Source: Paenibacillus sp. FSL H7-0737 (GTDB lineage Bacteria > Bacillota > Bacilli > Paenibacillales > Paenibacillaceae). Taken from it: 64,000 nt of DNA. The notes beneath the pieces are model-generated. The model was given only the letters and a program-made list of their open reading frames with translations. It did not search any database and was not told the DNA's origin. Positions within the stretch are counted from its first letter, which is position 1; the number at the start of each line of letters is the position of its first letter. Positions 8,086 to 16,457 of the stretch are shown here, one piece after another. Both the position numbers and the translations under genes were made by a program. The DNA is taken from contig NZ_CP009279.1 in assembly GCF_000758545.1 (NCBI RefSeq), positions 2,976,001-3,040,000 of the forward strand, in the 5' to 3' direction.

Positions 8086-8397
8086 ATGGAACCTTTAGTG
8101 ATATTTAAAGCTTTGTCTAACGAGACACGTAGTCAGATTATGATGTGGTTAAAAACTCCGGAGGAATTCTTTGATGAGAAGCCTTATTTACAACAAGGCC
8201 TAAGTTTTCGAACTGGAATATGCGTGGGAGATATTCAAGCTAAAGCGGGACTTGCACAGTCTGTTATCTCGAGTTATTTGTTGACAATGCAAAAAGCTGG
8301 ATTGTTGGAATCTCAGCGAATTGGGAAGTGGACGTACTATCGTCGGAACGAGAAGACAATTCAGGAATTTTCCGAGTATATTAAACAGAAACTATAA
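8086..8397 (+). CDS. ArsR-family transcriptional regulator
   Basis: 103-residue winged-helix repressor. It opens with the ArsR-type IFKALSNETRSQIMMWL, continues with a helix-turn-helix (VGDIQAKAGLAQSVISSYLLTMQKAGLL) and ends in a wing (RIGKWTYYRRNE). There is no obvious metal-binding CxC motif, so it probably senses a small molecule or another signal. The start is set at 8086 because 8077 sits within the -10 element; an mRNA from this promoter would be leaderless. The MFS gene that follows has a related operator half-site pattern at its own promoter (8433-8448), so this protein most likely represses itself and the exporter. Confidence 0.85.
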   Translation: MEPLVIFKALSNETRSQIMMWLKTPEEFFDEKPYLQQGLSFRTGICVGDIQAKAGLAQSVISSYLLTMQKAGLLESQRIGKWTYYRRNEKTIQEFSEYIKQKL

Positions 8398-8420
8398 ATG
8401 AGAGGAGGGAAGACTTTTTT

Positions 8421-8452
8421 TTGATAATACATATCTACAATTCTGTATATGT
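8421..8452 (+). promoter_or_regulatory. Promoter/operator region of the MFS exporter
   Basis: TTGATA (8421-8426) is followed 17 bases later by TGTATA (8444-8449). ATCTA (8433-8437), a 6-base centre and TGTAT (8444-8448) repeat the spacing of the operator ahead of the ArsR gene, and the outer arms ACATAT (8429-8434) and ATATGT (8447-8452) form a perfect inverted repeat. Confidence 0.5.
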
Positions 8453-8479
8453 AAATATAAATGGAGGATTATTTTAAAA

Positions 8480-9658
8480 ATGAAAAAGATTAACCCGTTG
8501 CTTATTATTATTTTGGCTTTAGGTGTATTTGGTATTATCACTACGGAAATGGGGATTATAGGTGTTCTTCCGCAGATAACTCAAAAATTTAATATATCGA
8601 CTTCACAGACTGGATGGCTTGTAAGTATATTTGCTTTAGTCGTTGCCATTTCTGGTCCATTTCTAACATTACTGGCTTCTGGTATTAATCGTAAAGTTAT
8701 TCTATTAACGGCTGTACTTATTTTTGCAATTTCAAATGTTGTGTACGCTTATACAACTATGTTTGAAGTAATGCTGATTTTTCGTATTATCCCTGCTATT
8801 TTTCATCCTGTCTTTTTTTCAGTTGCTCTTGTGACCGCTGCTCAACTTGTCCCACCAGAAAAGAGTACTAAAGCAGTTACAAAGGTTTTCGCCGGAATCA
8901 CAGTCGGGTTTGCTTTTGGTGTGCCTTTGACTTCTTATCTTGCGGACAAAATATCATTAGAAGTTGCTTTCCTGTTTGGTGCTGTTGTAAGTATAATTGC
9001 CTTTTTAGGGATACTCGCTTGGCTTCCTTCCATGCCTGTTAAAGAAAAAATGTCTTATGGCAAGCAGCTTGGTATACTACGCAAACCCCTATTATGGTTA
9101 AATATTGTGACTGTTATTTTTATTTTTGCAGCTATGTTTTCTGTATATAGTTACTTCGCTGAGTATCTTGGACAAGTAACACATATGAATGGATCATGGA
9201 TTAGTATCATGTTGATGGCCTTTGGTATAGTCATGATTTTTGGGAATTTTTTATTTGGGGGCCTTTTGCATAAAAGCATTTCAAAGACCGTCATCATGTT
9301 TCCTCTGCTATATGCGGTAACTTACCTCTTCGTTTATTATCTAGGATCTTATTTCATTCCGATGGTTATTATCATAATCATTTGGGGGGCAGTGCATTCC
9401 GGCGGACTCATTGTCAGTCAAGCATGGTTAACGACCGAGGCGAAAGAAGCTCCCGAATTCGGTAACAGCTTGTTTATTTCATTCTCCAATCTTGGAATTA
9501 CTATAGGGACTGCTATCGGTGGTTGGTTTATTTCTCATGCAGGAATACATCAGCTCATCTGGATCGGAATTATGTTTTCCCTGCTTGCTTTCTTATCGAT
9601 CATAATCAAAATAAAAATTTCCAACTTAAACGTAGCAGAAGCTAAACTGGGTGATTAA
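8480..9658 (+). CDS. MFS transporter, DHA1 drug-efflux type
   Basis: 392 residues with 12 predicted membrane segments, in the Bcr/AraJ/YdhL-like branch of the major facilitator superfamily: the first helix carries GIITTEMGIIGVLPQI, typical of these proton-coupled drug or arabinose-polymer exporters, and helix 2-3 has the short loop (ASGINRKVILL) of motif A. It follows the ArsR gene by 82 bases, with its own promoter and operator, and a GGAGG ribosome binding site. The likely role is efflux of a compound sensed by the ArsR protein; the substrate is unknown. Strong terminator at 9685-9731. Confidence 0.87.
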   Translation: MKKINPLLIIILALGVFGIITTEMGIIGVLPQITQKFNISTSQTGWLVSIFALVVAISGPFLTLLASGINRKVILLTAVLIFAISNVVYAYTTMFEVMLIFRIIPAIFHPVFFSVALVTAAQLVPPEKSTKAVTKVFAGITVGFAFGVPLTSYLADKISLEVAFLFGAVVSIIAFLGILAWLPSMPVKEKMSYGKQLGILRKPLLWLNIVTVIFIFAAMFSVYSYFAEYLGQVTHMNGSWISIMLMAFGIVMIFGNFLFGGLLHKSISKTVIMFPLLYAVTYLFVYYLGSYFIPMVIIIIIWGAVHSGGLIVSQAWLTTEAKEAPEFGNSLFISFSNLGITIGTAIGGWFISHAGIHQLIWIGIMFSLLAFLSIIIKIKISNLNVAEAKLGD

Positions 9659-9684
9659 CGGAGATTATGAATTTATTAAAACGG

Positions 9685-9731
9685 CGACAGCCATGTATCT
9701 TATTTTTCTGGTACATAGCTGTCGTTGTTTT
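9685..9731 (+). terminator. Rho-independent terminator
   Basis: CGACAGCCATGTAT (9685-9698) pairs with GTACATAGCTGTCG (9711-9724), a 14-bp stem with two wobble or mismatch positions, followed by TTGTTTTCT. Confidence 0.75.
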
Positions 9732-9829
9732 CTATATTAAATATTACAAACTTGTGTTTTTTACTATTTTGATTTATTTTAATTAGACCCCATGAAGCTA
9801 TTACATATGTATAAGAAAGAGGTTTAACC

Positions 9830-10450
9830 ATGAGTAAAACGTATCTATTAAAAATCTGCTTAGCCATCACCCTCATACTCGGAACAGCTACCGCTTGCAC
9901 TTTCGCCGAGCAGTCTACTCCAGATCAAGCTCCATCTATAACAACAAGTCCTAGCCCTAAATCTGATGCTACGGCAAAGAATACACAAGAGGATAACAGA
10001 CGTTTATTAGATGCTAAGGTAACACGGGTAGTTGATGGTGACACCATGAAGCTGACTATCGACGGTAAAAAAGAAACAGTACGCTTGCTACTAGTCGATA
10101 CCCCTGAATCCGTTAATCCGAACATTCCTGAGCCACAGCCATTTTCGATAGAAGCCTCTGATTATGCCAAAAAGATGCTTACCAATAAAGATGTGCAAAT
10201 TGAACTAGATGTATCAGAACGAGATAAATATGGTCGTCTACTCTGTTATCTCTATATCGATGGCAAAATGTTTAATGAGCTTCTGCTAGAGCAGGGTTAT
10301 GCACGTGTGGCATATGTATTTGCACCTAATACGAAATACGTTGATCAATTTAGAGTTATTCAGGATAAAGCAAGAGAGCAGGGAATCGGCATCTGGAGTA
10401 TTGAAAATTACGCGCAAAACAATGGTTTTCATGTTCCAAAAACGAAATGA
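9830..10450 (+). CDS. Secreted thermonuclease-like lipoprotein (SNase domain)
   Basis: Staphylococcal-nuclease-like phosphodiesterase that would cleave DNA or RNA outside the cell with calcium. Residues 1-22 form a signal peptide ending ATAC, with Cys23 as a plausible lipidation site; a Ser/Thr/Pro-rich linker runs to about residue 50. The SNase domain has VTRVVDGDT (metal-binding aspartates), VRLLLVDTPES (catalytic Arg and Glu) and ERDKYGRLLCYL (second catalytic Arg), so all catalytic positions are present. About 205 residues, a usual length for Bacillus lipoprotein nucleases such as YncB/NucB-type TNase proteins. Monocistronic with a clean terminator. Confidence 0.88.
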   Translation: MSKTYLLKICLAITLILGTATACTFAEQSTPDQAPSITTSPSPKSDATAKNTQEDNRRLLDAKVTRVVDGDTMKLTIDGKKETVRLLLVDTPESVNPNIPEPQPFSIEASDYAKKMLTNKDVQIELDVSERDKYGRLLCYLYIDGKMFNELLLEQGYARVAYVFAPNTKYVDQFRVIQDKAREQGIGIWSIENYAQNNGFHVPKTK

Positions 10451-10474
10451 TTATCTAGTAATCAGGATTTATAG

Positions 10475-10498
10475 AGCTACCATGAGGTAGCTTTTTTT
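10475..10498 (+). terminator. Rho-independent terminator
   Basis: AGCTACC (10475-10481) and GGTAGCT (10486-10492) with an ATGA loop, then a run of seven T residues. Confidence 0.9.
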
Positions 10499-10601
10499 AT
10501 TTGCTTTCGAATGTTATAAATGTAATATTGTGGTATGGTTCCTGTGATTATATTTGGGGATGAACAAAAAAACAAGCCATTAAGGAAAAGGATGCTGTGT
10601 A

Positions 10602-11057
10602 ATGAGCAATTATATTATGGAGCTAAGAAAACTAGTAGGTACCAGGCCGCTTATTATGGCAGGAGCCTGTGTTTTGTTGTGTAGCGAGCAGCAATTACTA
10701 TTACAACGTAGAACGGACAACGGTTGCTGGGGGTTGCCAGGTGGCTCGATGGAGCTTGGGGAGACTTTGGAAGAGGTTGCTAAAAGGGAACTTTTTGAGG
10801 AGACAGGTTTACAAGCCAGAGGACTTGAATTGTTCGACATGTTTTCTGGACAAGAGCTTTATTACAAATATCCAAACGGTGATGAAGTATATAATGTTGT
10901 AGCCGCTTATCTATGTACAGAATTTGACGGTGCGCTTAAAGAAGATGGAATTGAAGTGCAAGAAGTCCGTTTTTTTAATTATGGAGAATTGCCTAGCGAG
11001 TTATCACCTCCTGATGTTCCAGTCATTAAGAGATTTATGGATCATTTTATGAAGTAA
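10602..11057 (+). CDS. Nudix hydrolase
   Basis: 151-residue Nudix-fold pyrophosphohydrolase. The Nudix box reads G-S-M-E-L-G-E-T-L-E-E-V-A-K-R-E-L-F-E-E-T-G-L (about residues 46-68), matching GX5EX7REUXEEXGU exactly, preceded by WGLPGG. Such proteins hydrolyse nucleoside diphosphates linked to another moiety; the substrate cannot be predicted. The N-terminal MSNYIMELRKLVGTRPL extension is the form found in many ADP-ribose- or 8-oxo-dGTP-like Bacillus homologues. AAGGAAAAGG precedes the ATG. Monocistronic. Confidence 0.9.
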   Translation: MSNYIMELRKLVGTRPLIMAGACVLLCSEQQLLLQRRTDNGCWGLPGGSMELGETLEEVAKRELFEETGLQARGLELFDMFSGQELYYKYPNGDEVYNVVAAYLCTEFDGALKEDGIEVQEVRFFNYGELPSELSPPDVPVIKRFMDHFMK

Positions 11058-11148
11058 GACCACATCTCACTTAAAGTGTCACCTTTCCCAGGGAACCATA
11101 ATACGATGAAATATGAACCATGACATTAGCCCGGAAAGGTGTGCGATT

Positions 11149-12252
11149 ATGAACGGAACAATCCTCAATTTCTTTGCTGGCGGGAATACGGCTCACGGCT
11201 TTTACAGCCTCTATGAGTCGTCATTGCAAAGTTTAACGCGTCTATATGTTTTAAAAGGAGGCCCAGGTACGGGGCAGACCAAACTGATTAGAGAAATTGG
11301 AGAGCAGTTGAATCAACAAGGTTATGAGATCTGGTTCATCCACACTGCATCAGATAACGATTCATTCGACGGTGTGATTATTCCCAAATTAAATATAGGA
11401 ATTGTGGATGGAACAGCTCCGCGAGTAATAAACCCTGAACTGCCTGAAGAGTCCATCGTATTCGTAGATTTGGAGCAGGCCGCTGATCAGTTCCAGTTGT
11501 GTCAGCAGAAGTTGGAAATCGATAATTTAGTCGGAGCCATTAAACAAGAACATGAATTGGCTTATGCTGGCTTTGCTGAAGCTCTTCGCATTCATGACGA
11601 ATGGGAAGCAATTTATATCGCGAAAATGGATTTTCAAGCAGCTGATGAGCTGACACAGGAGTATATTAAGCTTTTGTATGGTGATCAGAAATCTGATAAA
11701 TCCAGCCGGGTAGATCATCGTTTTTTAGGTGCGGCGACGCCTAAGGGGGCCGTGGATTTTGTTCCTAATCTAACCTCAGGACTAAAAAGATATCTGGTTA
11801 AAGGACGTGCGGGCTCCGGAAAATCTACATTGTTGAAGAAAATAGCGGCTGAAGGCATCAAACGTGGTTTCGATGTTGAAATTTACCACTGTGGCTTCGA
11901 TCCAAATAGCCTTGATATGATTATTGTGCGTGAGCTTGGCTTTGCTATTTTTGATAGTACGGCTCCACACGAGTACTACCCAGATCAGGCAACCGACGAG
12001 ATCGTCGATATGTATTCCCGCTGTATACTGCCTGGTACAGATGAAGAATATTCCGAAGCTATTGCCGGCATTAAAGAGCGATATTCGAGTACCATGAAGC
12101 AATCCACACAACATCTTACAGACGCAAAAGTATTCCTAGTTGCATTAAAGCAAATCTATACTTCTACCCTGAATTTTGATCGTGTAGACCAGATTAAATC
12201 GCAGATTTTAGAGGAAATCAACGAGATTGTTGAAAGTCCACTGGAGGTTTAA
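11149..12252 (+). CDS. Two-P-loop ATPase of the PRK06851 type, first Walker A altered
   Basis: 367-residue protein made of two tandem P-loop NTPase halves, found in spore-forming Bacillota and of unknown function. The N-terminal half begins with the family signature LNFFAGGNTAHGFYSL and has a Walker A of GGPGTGQT (residues 37-44) in which the invariant lysine is glutamine (codon CAG at 11275). The C-terminal half has an intact GRAGSGKST (about 219-227). Both halves contain the F/YHCG-FDP or HTASDNDSFDG-type motif followed by IVDGTAP / IFDSTAPH, showing internal duplication. The start at 11149 follows AAAGGTG; an ATG at 11113 would add 12 unrelated residues. Confidence 0.8.
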   Translation: MNGTILNFFAGGNTAHGFYSLYESSLQSLTRLYVLKGGPGTGQTKLIREIGEQLNQQGYEIWFIHTASDNDSFDGVIIPKLNIGIVDGTAPRVINPELPEESIVFVDLEQAADQFQLCQQKLEIDNLVGAIKQEHELAYAGFAEALRIHDEWEAIYIAKMDFQAADELTQEYIKLLYGDQKSDKSSRVDHRFLGAATPKGAVDFVPNLTSGLKRYLVKGRAGSGKSTLLKKIAAEGIKRGFDVEIYHCGFDPNSLDMIIVRELGFAIFDSTAPHEYYPDQATDEIVDMYSRCILPGTDEEYSEAIAGIKERYSSTMKQSTQHLTDAKVFLVALKQIYTSTLNFDRVDQIKSQILEEINEIVESPLEV

Positions 12253-12263
12253 ACCTACATTTA

Positions 12264-12293
12264 AGATCGCTCTCTAGAGGGCGGTCTTTTTTT
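12264..12293 (+). terminator. Rho-independent terminator
   Basis: AGATCGCTCTC (12264-12274) pairs with GAGGGCGGTCT (12277-12287) with two G-T pairs; seven T residues end the signal (12287-12293). Confidence 0.88.
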
Positions 12294-12399
12294 GTGAGAA
12301 AAGAAATTGGTATGGTACATACGCACCAATGTGGTTATTTCCACTGGAACTGTATCCAAGTATGCTCTCTCTAGTAACAACGATAAGGGAGAGAAGCTT

Positions 12400-13143
12400 A
12401 TGAATGATCAAAAAGTAATGTTTAGAACAGGGCTAAAAGATTCTATCGCAATTGTTGCAGGATTTATCCCAGCTTGCTTTACGTTTGGATTGGTCGGTAA
12501 GGGGTTAGGTCTAGAAAGTCTGGAAGTATTCTTATTGTCAGCGCTCGTATTTGCGGGGGCTAGTCAATTTATCGGTGTAAAAATGCTTGCCGCAGGAGCA
12601 GCCGCTCCAGTGATTTTACTGCTTACTCTGATCATTAACTTAAGATATTTGTTTATCAGCTTATCCTTTGGAGGGCAGTTAAATCGTAACATCAGTGTAC
12701 TAGCGAGAACTTGGATTGGATTCAGTTTAACAGAAGAGGTATATGCCGTTAGTATGATCCCTCGAGAAGGAGTAAATCGTAAAACGGAGAATGAAAAAAT
12801 GAACCAGCCCTTAGGACTTCCTTATCTGCTAGGCCTACAAATTCCTCCCTATGTCGCTAACCTGATAGCAACAGCTTCGGGGATCACCCTTGCCTCCTAT
12901 ATCCCAGCTTTATATCTACCGGCGCTAAACACGTCATTATATGCCTTACTAATTGCACTTGTTGTACCTCAATTGAAAGGCAGCTTACGGAATATGGCTA
13001 TATGTATATCAGCTGCAGGATCATCTTGGCTACTGAACCCTTTGCTGGGAAACTCATCGATTCTTATAGCTATGTTGATCGGCATGGCAGTGGGTTCCTT
13101 AATTAAAGGGCAAGTCAAAGCGGAGAAGGGGGTATCCATATGA
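12400..13143 (+). CDS. azlC: AzlC: branched-chain amino acid exporter, large subunit
   Basis: 247-residue membrane protein of the AzlC family (seven or so hydrophobic segments). Diagnostic stretches are GFIPACFTFG in helix 1, LSALVFAGASQFIG, LTLIINLRYLFISLSF and FSLTEEVYAV. AzlC and AzlD together export branched-chain amino acids; the B. subtilis pair confers 4-azaleucine resistance. The start at 12400 follows AAGGGAGAG; the frame stays open back to a TTG at 12307 without a binding site. The gene overlaps azlD by 4 bases, and a MocR-type regulator follows. Confidence 0.92.
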   Translation: MNDQKVMFRTGLKDSIAIVAGFIPACFTFGLVGKGLGLESLEVFLLSALVFAGASQFIGVKMLAAGAAAPVILLLTLIINLRYLFISLSFGGQLNRNISVLARTWIGFSLTEEVYAVSMIPREGVNRKTENEKMNQPLGLPYLLGLQIPPYVANLIATASGITLASYIPALYLPALNTSLYALLIALVVPQLKGSLRNMAICISAAGSSWLLNPLLGNSSILIAMLIGMAVGSLIKGQVKAEKGVSI

Positions 13144-13451
13144 CTATATTAATCATCATAGGTATGGCTGTTATTACATTTTTATTTCGTTTTGTGCCTT
13201 TACTGCTTACGAACCATACGAATGGTTCTTCCAAAGTCCAAGCGCTACTGGAGTATTTGCCCATAGCGGTACTTAGTGCGTTAACGGTACCTGGAATCAT
13301 TCAGGTAGACCCAGATGTTAATCTTGTGGGTATCGCATCAGGGACTGTCGCTGTTATACTGGTATTAATTAGAAAAATTCCGCTGCTCTTCGTGATTCTA
13401 GGCTCTGTTTCCGCAGCAATACTCGTAAAAATGCTAACCCTATATTTTTAA
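13140..13451 (+). CDS. azlD: AzlD: branched-chain amino acid exporter, small subunit
   Basis: 103 residues, four hydrophobic segments, typical AzlD length. Family hallmarks are the opening short helix, FLFRFVPLLL near residues 14-23, and YLPIAVLSALTVPGI in the centre. Starts at ATGA overlapping azlC, so subunit synthesis is coupled. Confidence 0.92.
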   Translation: MTILIIIGMAVITFLFRFVPLLLTNHTNGSSKVQALLEYLPIAVLSALTVPGIIQVDPDVNLVGIASGTVAVILVLIRKIPLLFVILGSVSAAILVKMLTLYF

Positions 13452-13484
13452 ATCAAAAGTCGGAAAAGAAGGGGAGGACCTCTT

Positions 13485-14993
13485 ATGAAGCATGATTTGC
13501 TGATCACACTCGATAAAGAACGACAGATACCATTTAGCCGTCAAATTTACGAGCAAGTTCGAAATGCTATCCATTCAGGAGCTTTAAGCGGGGGGGACCC
13601 CCTGCCTCCGTCTAGAACTTTGGCCAATCAGCTTGGAGTATCCAGAAGCGTGGTCCTTCAATCCTATGAGCTACTACAGGCAGAAGGGTATCTGGAGATG
13701 AGAAAAGGGGCGGGAACGTTTATTGCGGAGTTGACGTTAGAGGAGAAAATTACAAAAGATTATGAGAGCCCTTACAATTTTATAACGAAGGGACCTGATA
13801 TCCTTACGCTTAATCCTCCTGCTACTAGAGAAGTTGATCATTTGAACCCGGTATTTTGCGATTTTCGACATGGTGTACCTGCTTGGGATGCGTTTCCTAT
13901 GGATCAATGGCAAAAAGCTCTAATGAATGCTTGCCGCCGCGCTTCACCGGATACTTTAGGCTATGGCCCTGCGGAGGGTTCACTGGGACTACGCAGAGAA
14001 ATTGCTCGTTTATTACGTTCCACGCGGTCTATGCCCGTTGTTCCAGAACAAATCGTGATTACTTCTGGAGCTACGCAAGCTCTTGATATTTTATCGAGGA
14101 TTTTCTTATTTAAAGGTGATCAAGTCATTGTTGAAGATCCATCACATAGCGTTGTGCGTGAAATATTTTCTTTTGCTGGGGTAGAGGTCATACCTGTTAA
14201 AGTAGATCAAGATGGCATCTGTGTGGAAGAGATCCAGACAAACAGTGATAACGATAAAGAAGGTAATCTTAAAAAATCGCCAAAGCTAGTCTATGTTACG
14301 CCTTCTCACCAGTTCCCTTTTGGGACGACACTGTCCTTGAAACGAAGAGTTCAGCTGTTGGATTGGGCGAAAGCTAATCATGCTTTTATTATTGAAGACG
14401 ATTATGACAGTGAATATAGGTACGAGGGTCCGAAATTATCTGCGCTTGCTGGTCTAGATGTTGAAGGTCGAGTCATTTATGTAGGCAGCTTTAGTAAAGT
14501 ATTATTTCCTTCTCTGCGGATAGGTTATGTTGTATTGCCTCCGGCTTTGCTTCAACCTTTTTTGGCCGTTAAATGGATTACAGATCGCATGTCTTCTGCT
14601 TTGGATCAGGAAGCGTTAGCTGAATTTATACAGAATGGTCACTATGCAAGGCATATTACACAGATGGGTAAGCTGTATGCCTCACGTAGAGCCTGTCTCG
14701 TAAATAGCTTGAATACTGAATTTGGGAGTCGTGTGCGATATTATGGCGAGGAAGCGGGGCTGCACTTACTGATTGAGCTGGAGTCGGATGCCGAAGAGAA
14801 TCGTATAGCTGAAGTGGCGCTCCATTACGGAGTTCGTGTATATCCTGCATCTTCTTATTTTCTGGAGAGTAAACCTAAGGGACCTGTGTTTCTACTAGGC
14901 TATTCTAATCTTACCGAGAATCAGATTAAGATGGGTGTGAACAGACTGATGTTAGCCGAAGCAGAAGCGACAGTTAGTAGTAGTCATTTGTAA
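13485..14993 (+). CDS. MocR-type regulator (GntR helix-turn-helix fused to aminotransferase fold)
   Basis: 502-residue MocR/PdxR-subfamily regulator. The N-terminus is a GntR winged helix (PFSRQIYEQVRNAIHSG, LPPSRTLANQLGVSRS, YLEMRKGAGTFI; residues 14-85). The rest is a class I aminotransferase fold with the pyridoxal phosphate region EDDYDSEYRY and the Schiff-base lysine of GSFSKVLFPSLRIGY. Members sense PLP or amino acid-PLP adducts and activate adjacent transporters or metabolic genes. It lies 33 bases after azlD on the same strand with AAGGGGAGG ahead, so control of azlCD by this protein is a reasonable inference. Confidence 0.9.
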   Translation: MKHDLLITLDKERQIPFSRQIYEQVRNAIHSGALSGGDPLPPSRTLANQLGVSRSVVLQSYELLQAEGYLEMRKGAGTFIAELTLEEKITKDYESPYNFITKGPDILTLNPPATREVDHLNPVFCDFRHGVPAWDAFPMDQWQKALMNACRRASPDTLGYGPAEGSLGLRREIARLLRSTRSMPVVPEQIVITSGATQALDILSRIFLFKGDQVIVEDPSHSVVREIFSFAGVEVIPVKVDQDGICVEEIQTNSDNDKEGNLKKSPKLVYVTPSHQFPFGTTLSLKRRVQLLDWAKANHAFIIEDDYDSEYRYEGPKLSALAGLDVEGRVIYVGSFSKVLFPSLRIGYVVLPPALLQPFLAVKWITDRMSSALDQEALAEFIQNGHYARHITQMGKLYASRRACLVNSLNTEFGSRVRYYGEEAGLHLLIELESDAEENRIAEVALHYGVRVYPASSYFLESKPKGPVFLLGYSNLTENQIKMGVNRLMLAEAEATVSSSHL

Positions 14994-15099
14994 TAGAAAT
15001 GTTGGAACTTTATCATATAACTTGTATGTTCCCTCTATAGTTTCAGCCTTCAGACATTCATAATAAAAGGTGAAGTTATTTCTAATTCTGGAGGTTCTT

Positions 15100-16074
15100 A
15101 TGAAACGCTACATTATAGGAATTGATCTCGGTGGAACGAATATTAAAGCAGGAATTTACGATTTCGATTTTATAGCTGTAAAAGAAATATCTACACCTAC
15201 AGAGGCAGCCAAAGGCCCGTTACATGTGCTGGAACGGATTAGAGAAGCTGTACGTTTGATTACGGTTGAAGCGGATATTTCGTTAGATTTAGTAGAAGGT
15301 ATGGGAATCGGAGTGCCCGGATTACTTGATCCGGTAGCGGGCATTTCTTTTTTCTCGCCTAATTTTCCGGGGTGGGAGCAAGTATATGTTGTTGACGAGA
15401 TGAAGCAGTTTTATGATTTCCCTATTTTCATTGATAACGATGTGAGGGTTAATCTGTATGGAGAATGGCAGCAAGGTGCAGGCAGAGGTTATAACAATCT
15501 AGTTCTGATTACTTTGGGAACGGGTTTAGGATCGGGTATTGTGAATAACGGGAAAGTAATCTACGGCACGTCTTATAGCGCTGGTGAAATTGGGCACATG
15601 AATATGTACAGGAACGGACGACCTTGTAAATGTGGGAGCTCGGGCTGCTTGGGACGATATGTCTCCGCGCTTGGCATGGTGAACACTTTTAAAGAGAAGC
15701 TGAAGGAAGGCCGAACCAGCATGATTCAGACCTGGGCAAATAATCAAGAAGAGCAAATTACCGCGCTAATGATATCTGAAGCCTACGAACTCGGAGACGA
15801 TCTCTCTATGGAGGTCATGCAGGAGACAGGGACTATACTTGGCTTTGGATTAGCGAATGTAGTGAATATGCTCAACCCTGATCTTATTATTGTAGGTGGG
15901 GGGATGGCGGCAGCGGGTGATAAGTTGCTCCAACCTGTAAGAGAAACTGTAAGTCAGCATGCGTTGAAGCTATCTGGCAGTAAGTGTGAAATTGTTCAAG
16001 CTTCGCTGGGAAGTCGGGCCGGAACTATTGGTGCGGCCTCTTATGCATATAGTAAGCTTAAAGAAGCAGAGTAG
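15100..16074 (+). CDS. ROK-family sugar kinase, probable glucokinase
   Basis: 324-residue cytosolic sugar kinase. It has the ATP-binding DLGGTNIKAG (residues 9-18), the catalytic aspartate in FIDNDVRVNLYGEW, GTGLGSGIV, and the ROK zinc site GHMN followed by C-K-C-G-S-S-G-C-L-G-R, then IIVGGGMAAAG. Glucose is the commonest substrate of ROK kinases with this GHM and CxCGxxGCLE/GRY signature; other hexoses are possible. Start at 15100 after TGGAGG; the in-frame TTG/ATG options further up lack a binding site. It is followed 87 bases later by a SemiSWEET-like gene. Confidence 0.88.
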   Translation: MKRYIIGIDLGGTNIKAGIYDFDFIAVKEISTPTEAAKGPLHVLERIREAVRLITVEADISLDLVEGMGIGVPGLLDPVAGISFFSPNFPGWEQVYVVDEMKQFYDFPIFIDNDVRVNLYGEWQQGAGRGYNNLVLITLGTGLGSGIVNNGKVIYGTSYSAGEIGHMNMYRNGRPCKCGSSGCLGRYVSALGMVNTFKEKLKEGRTSMIQTWANNQEEQITALMISEAYELGDDLSMEVMQETGTILGFGLANVVNMLNPDLIIVGGGMAAAGDKLLQPVRETVSQHALKLSGSKCEIVQASLGSRAGTIGAASYAYSKLKEAE

Positions 16075-16161
16075 CTAAAAATAATTGTTAAATTAGTATG
16101 AACTGGAACCAGATGGAGCCGCCCGGAATACAACAGTAATAAAATCCGTGGAGGTGCTCAT

Positions 16162-16428
16162 ATGTTTGCAATCATGCAATTAATAGGTGGGGTGATCCTG
16201 TCTTTGGGATGGATTCCTCAAATTATTCAAATCCTTAAATCAAAATCCGTAGTCGATTTAAATTTGAAGTCGTATTTACTTATGCTGCTCGGGATTAGTC
16301 TAATGGAAGCATACGCGATAAGTTTGGCGGTTACGGGAGTAGGTTTAGCTTTTTTGATTACGAATACGATGTCCTTATGTGTTGTGTTGCTGGTTATTAT
16401 TCTAGTGCTTAAATATCGAGCAAGATAA
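16162..16428 (+). CDS. SemiSWEET-like PQ-loop membrane protein
   Basis: 88 residues with three membrane helices and the PQ-loop sequence GWIPQIIQILKSKSVVDLNL in helix 1, the size and layout of bacterial SemiSWEETs, which dimerise to passively carry sugars. Helix 2 has the LLGISLMEAYAISL pattern and helix 3 the LITNTMSL motif with the asparagine that lines the sugar pocket in SemiSWEET. It sits just downstream of a glucokinase-like gene, which would trap a sugar entering by diffusion. Direct evidence of sugar transport is not visible in the sequence. Confidence 0.75.
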   Translation: MFAIMQLIGGVILSLGWIPQIIQILKSKSVVDLNLKSYLLMLLGISLMEAYAISLAVTGVGLAFLITNTMSLCVVLLVIILVLKYRAR

Positions 16429-16457
16429 TGATTAAAGTTAAGAAGGTAGGAAACGGA

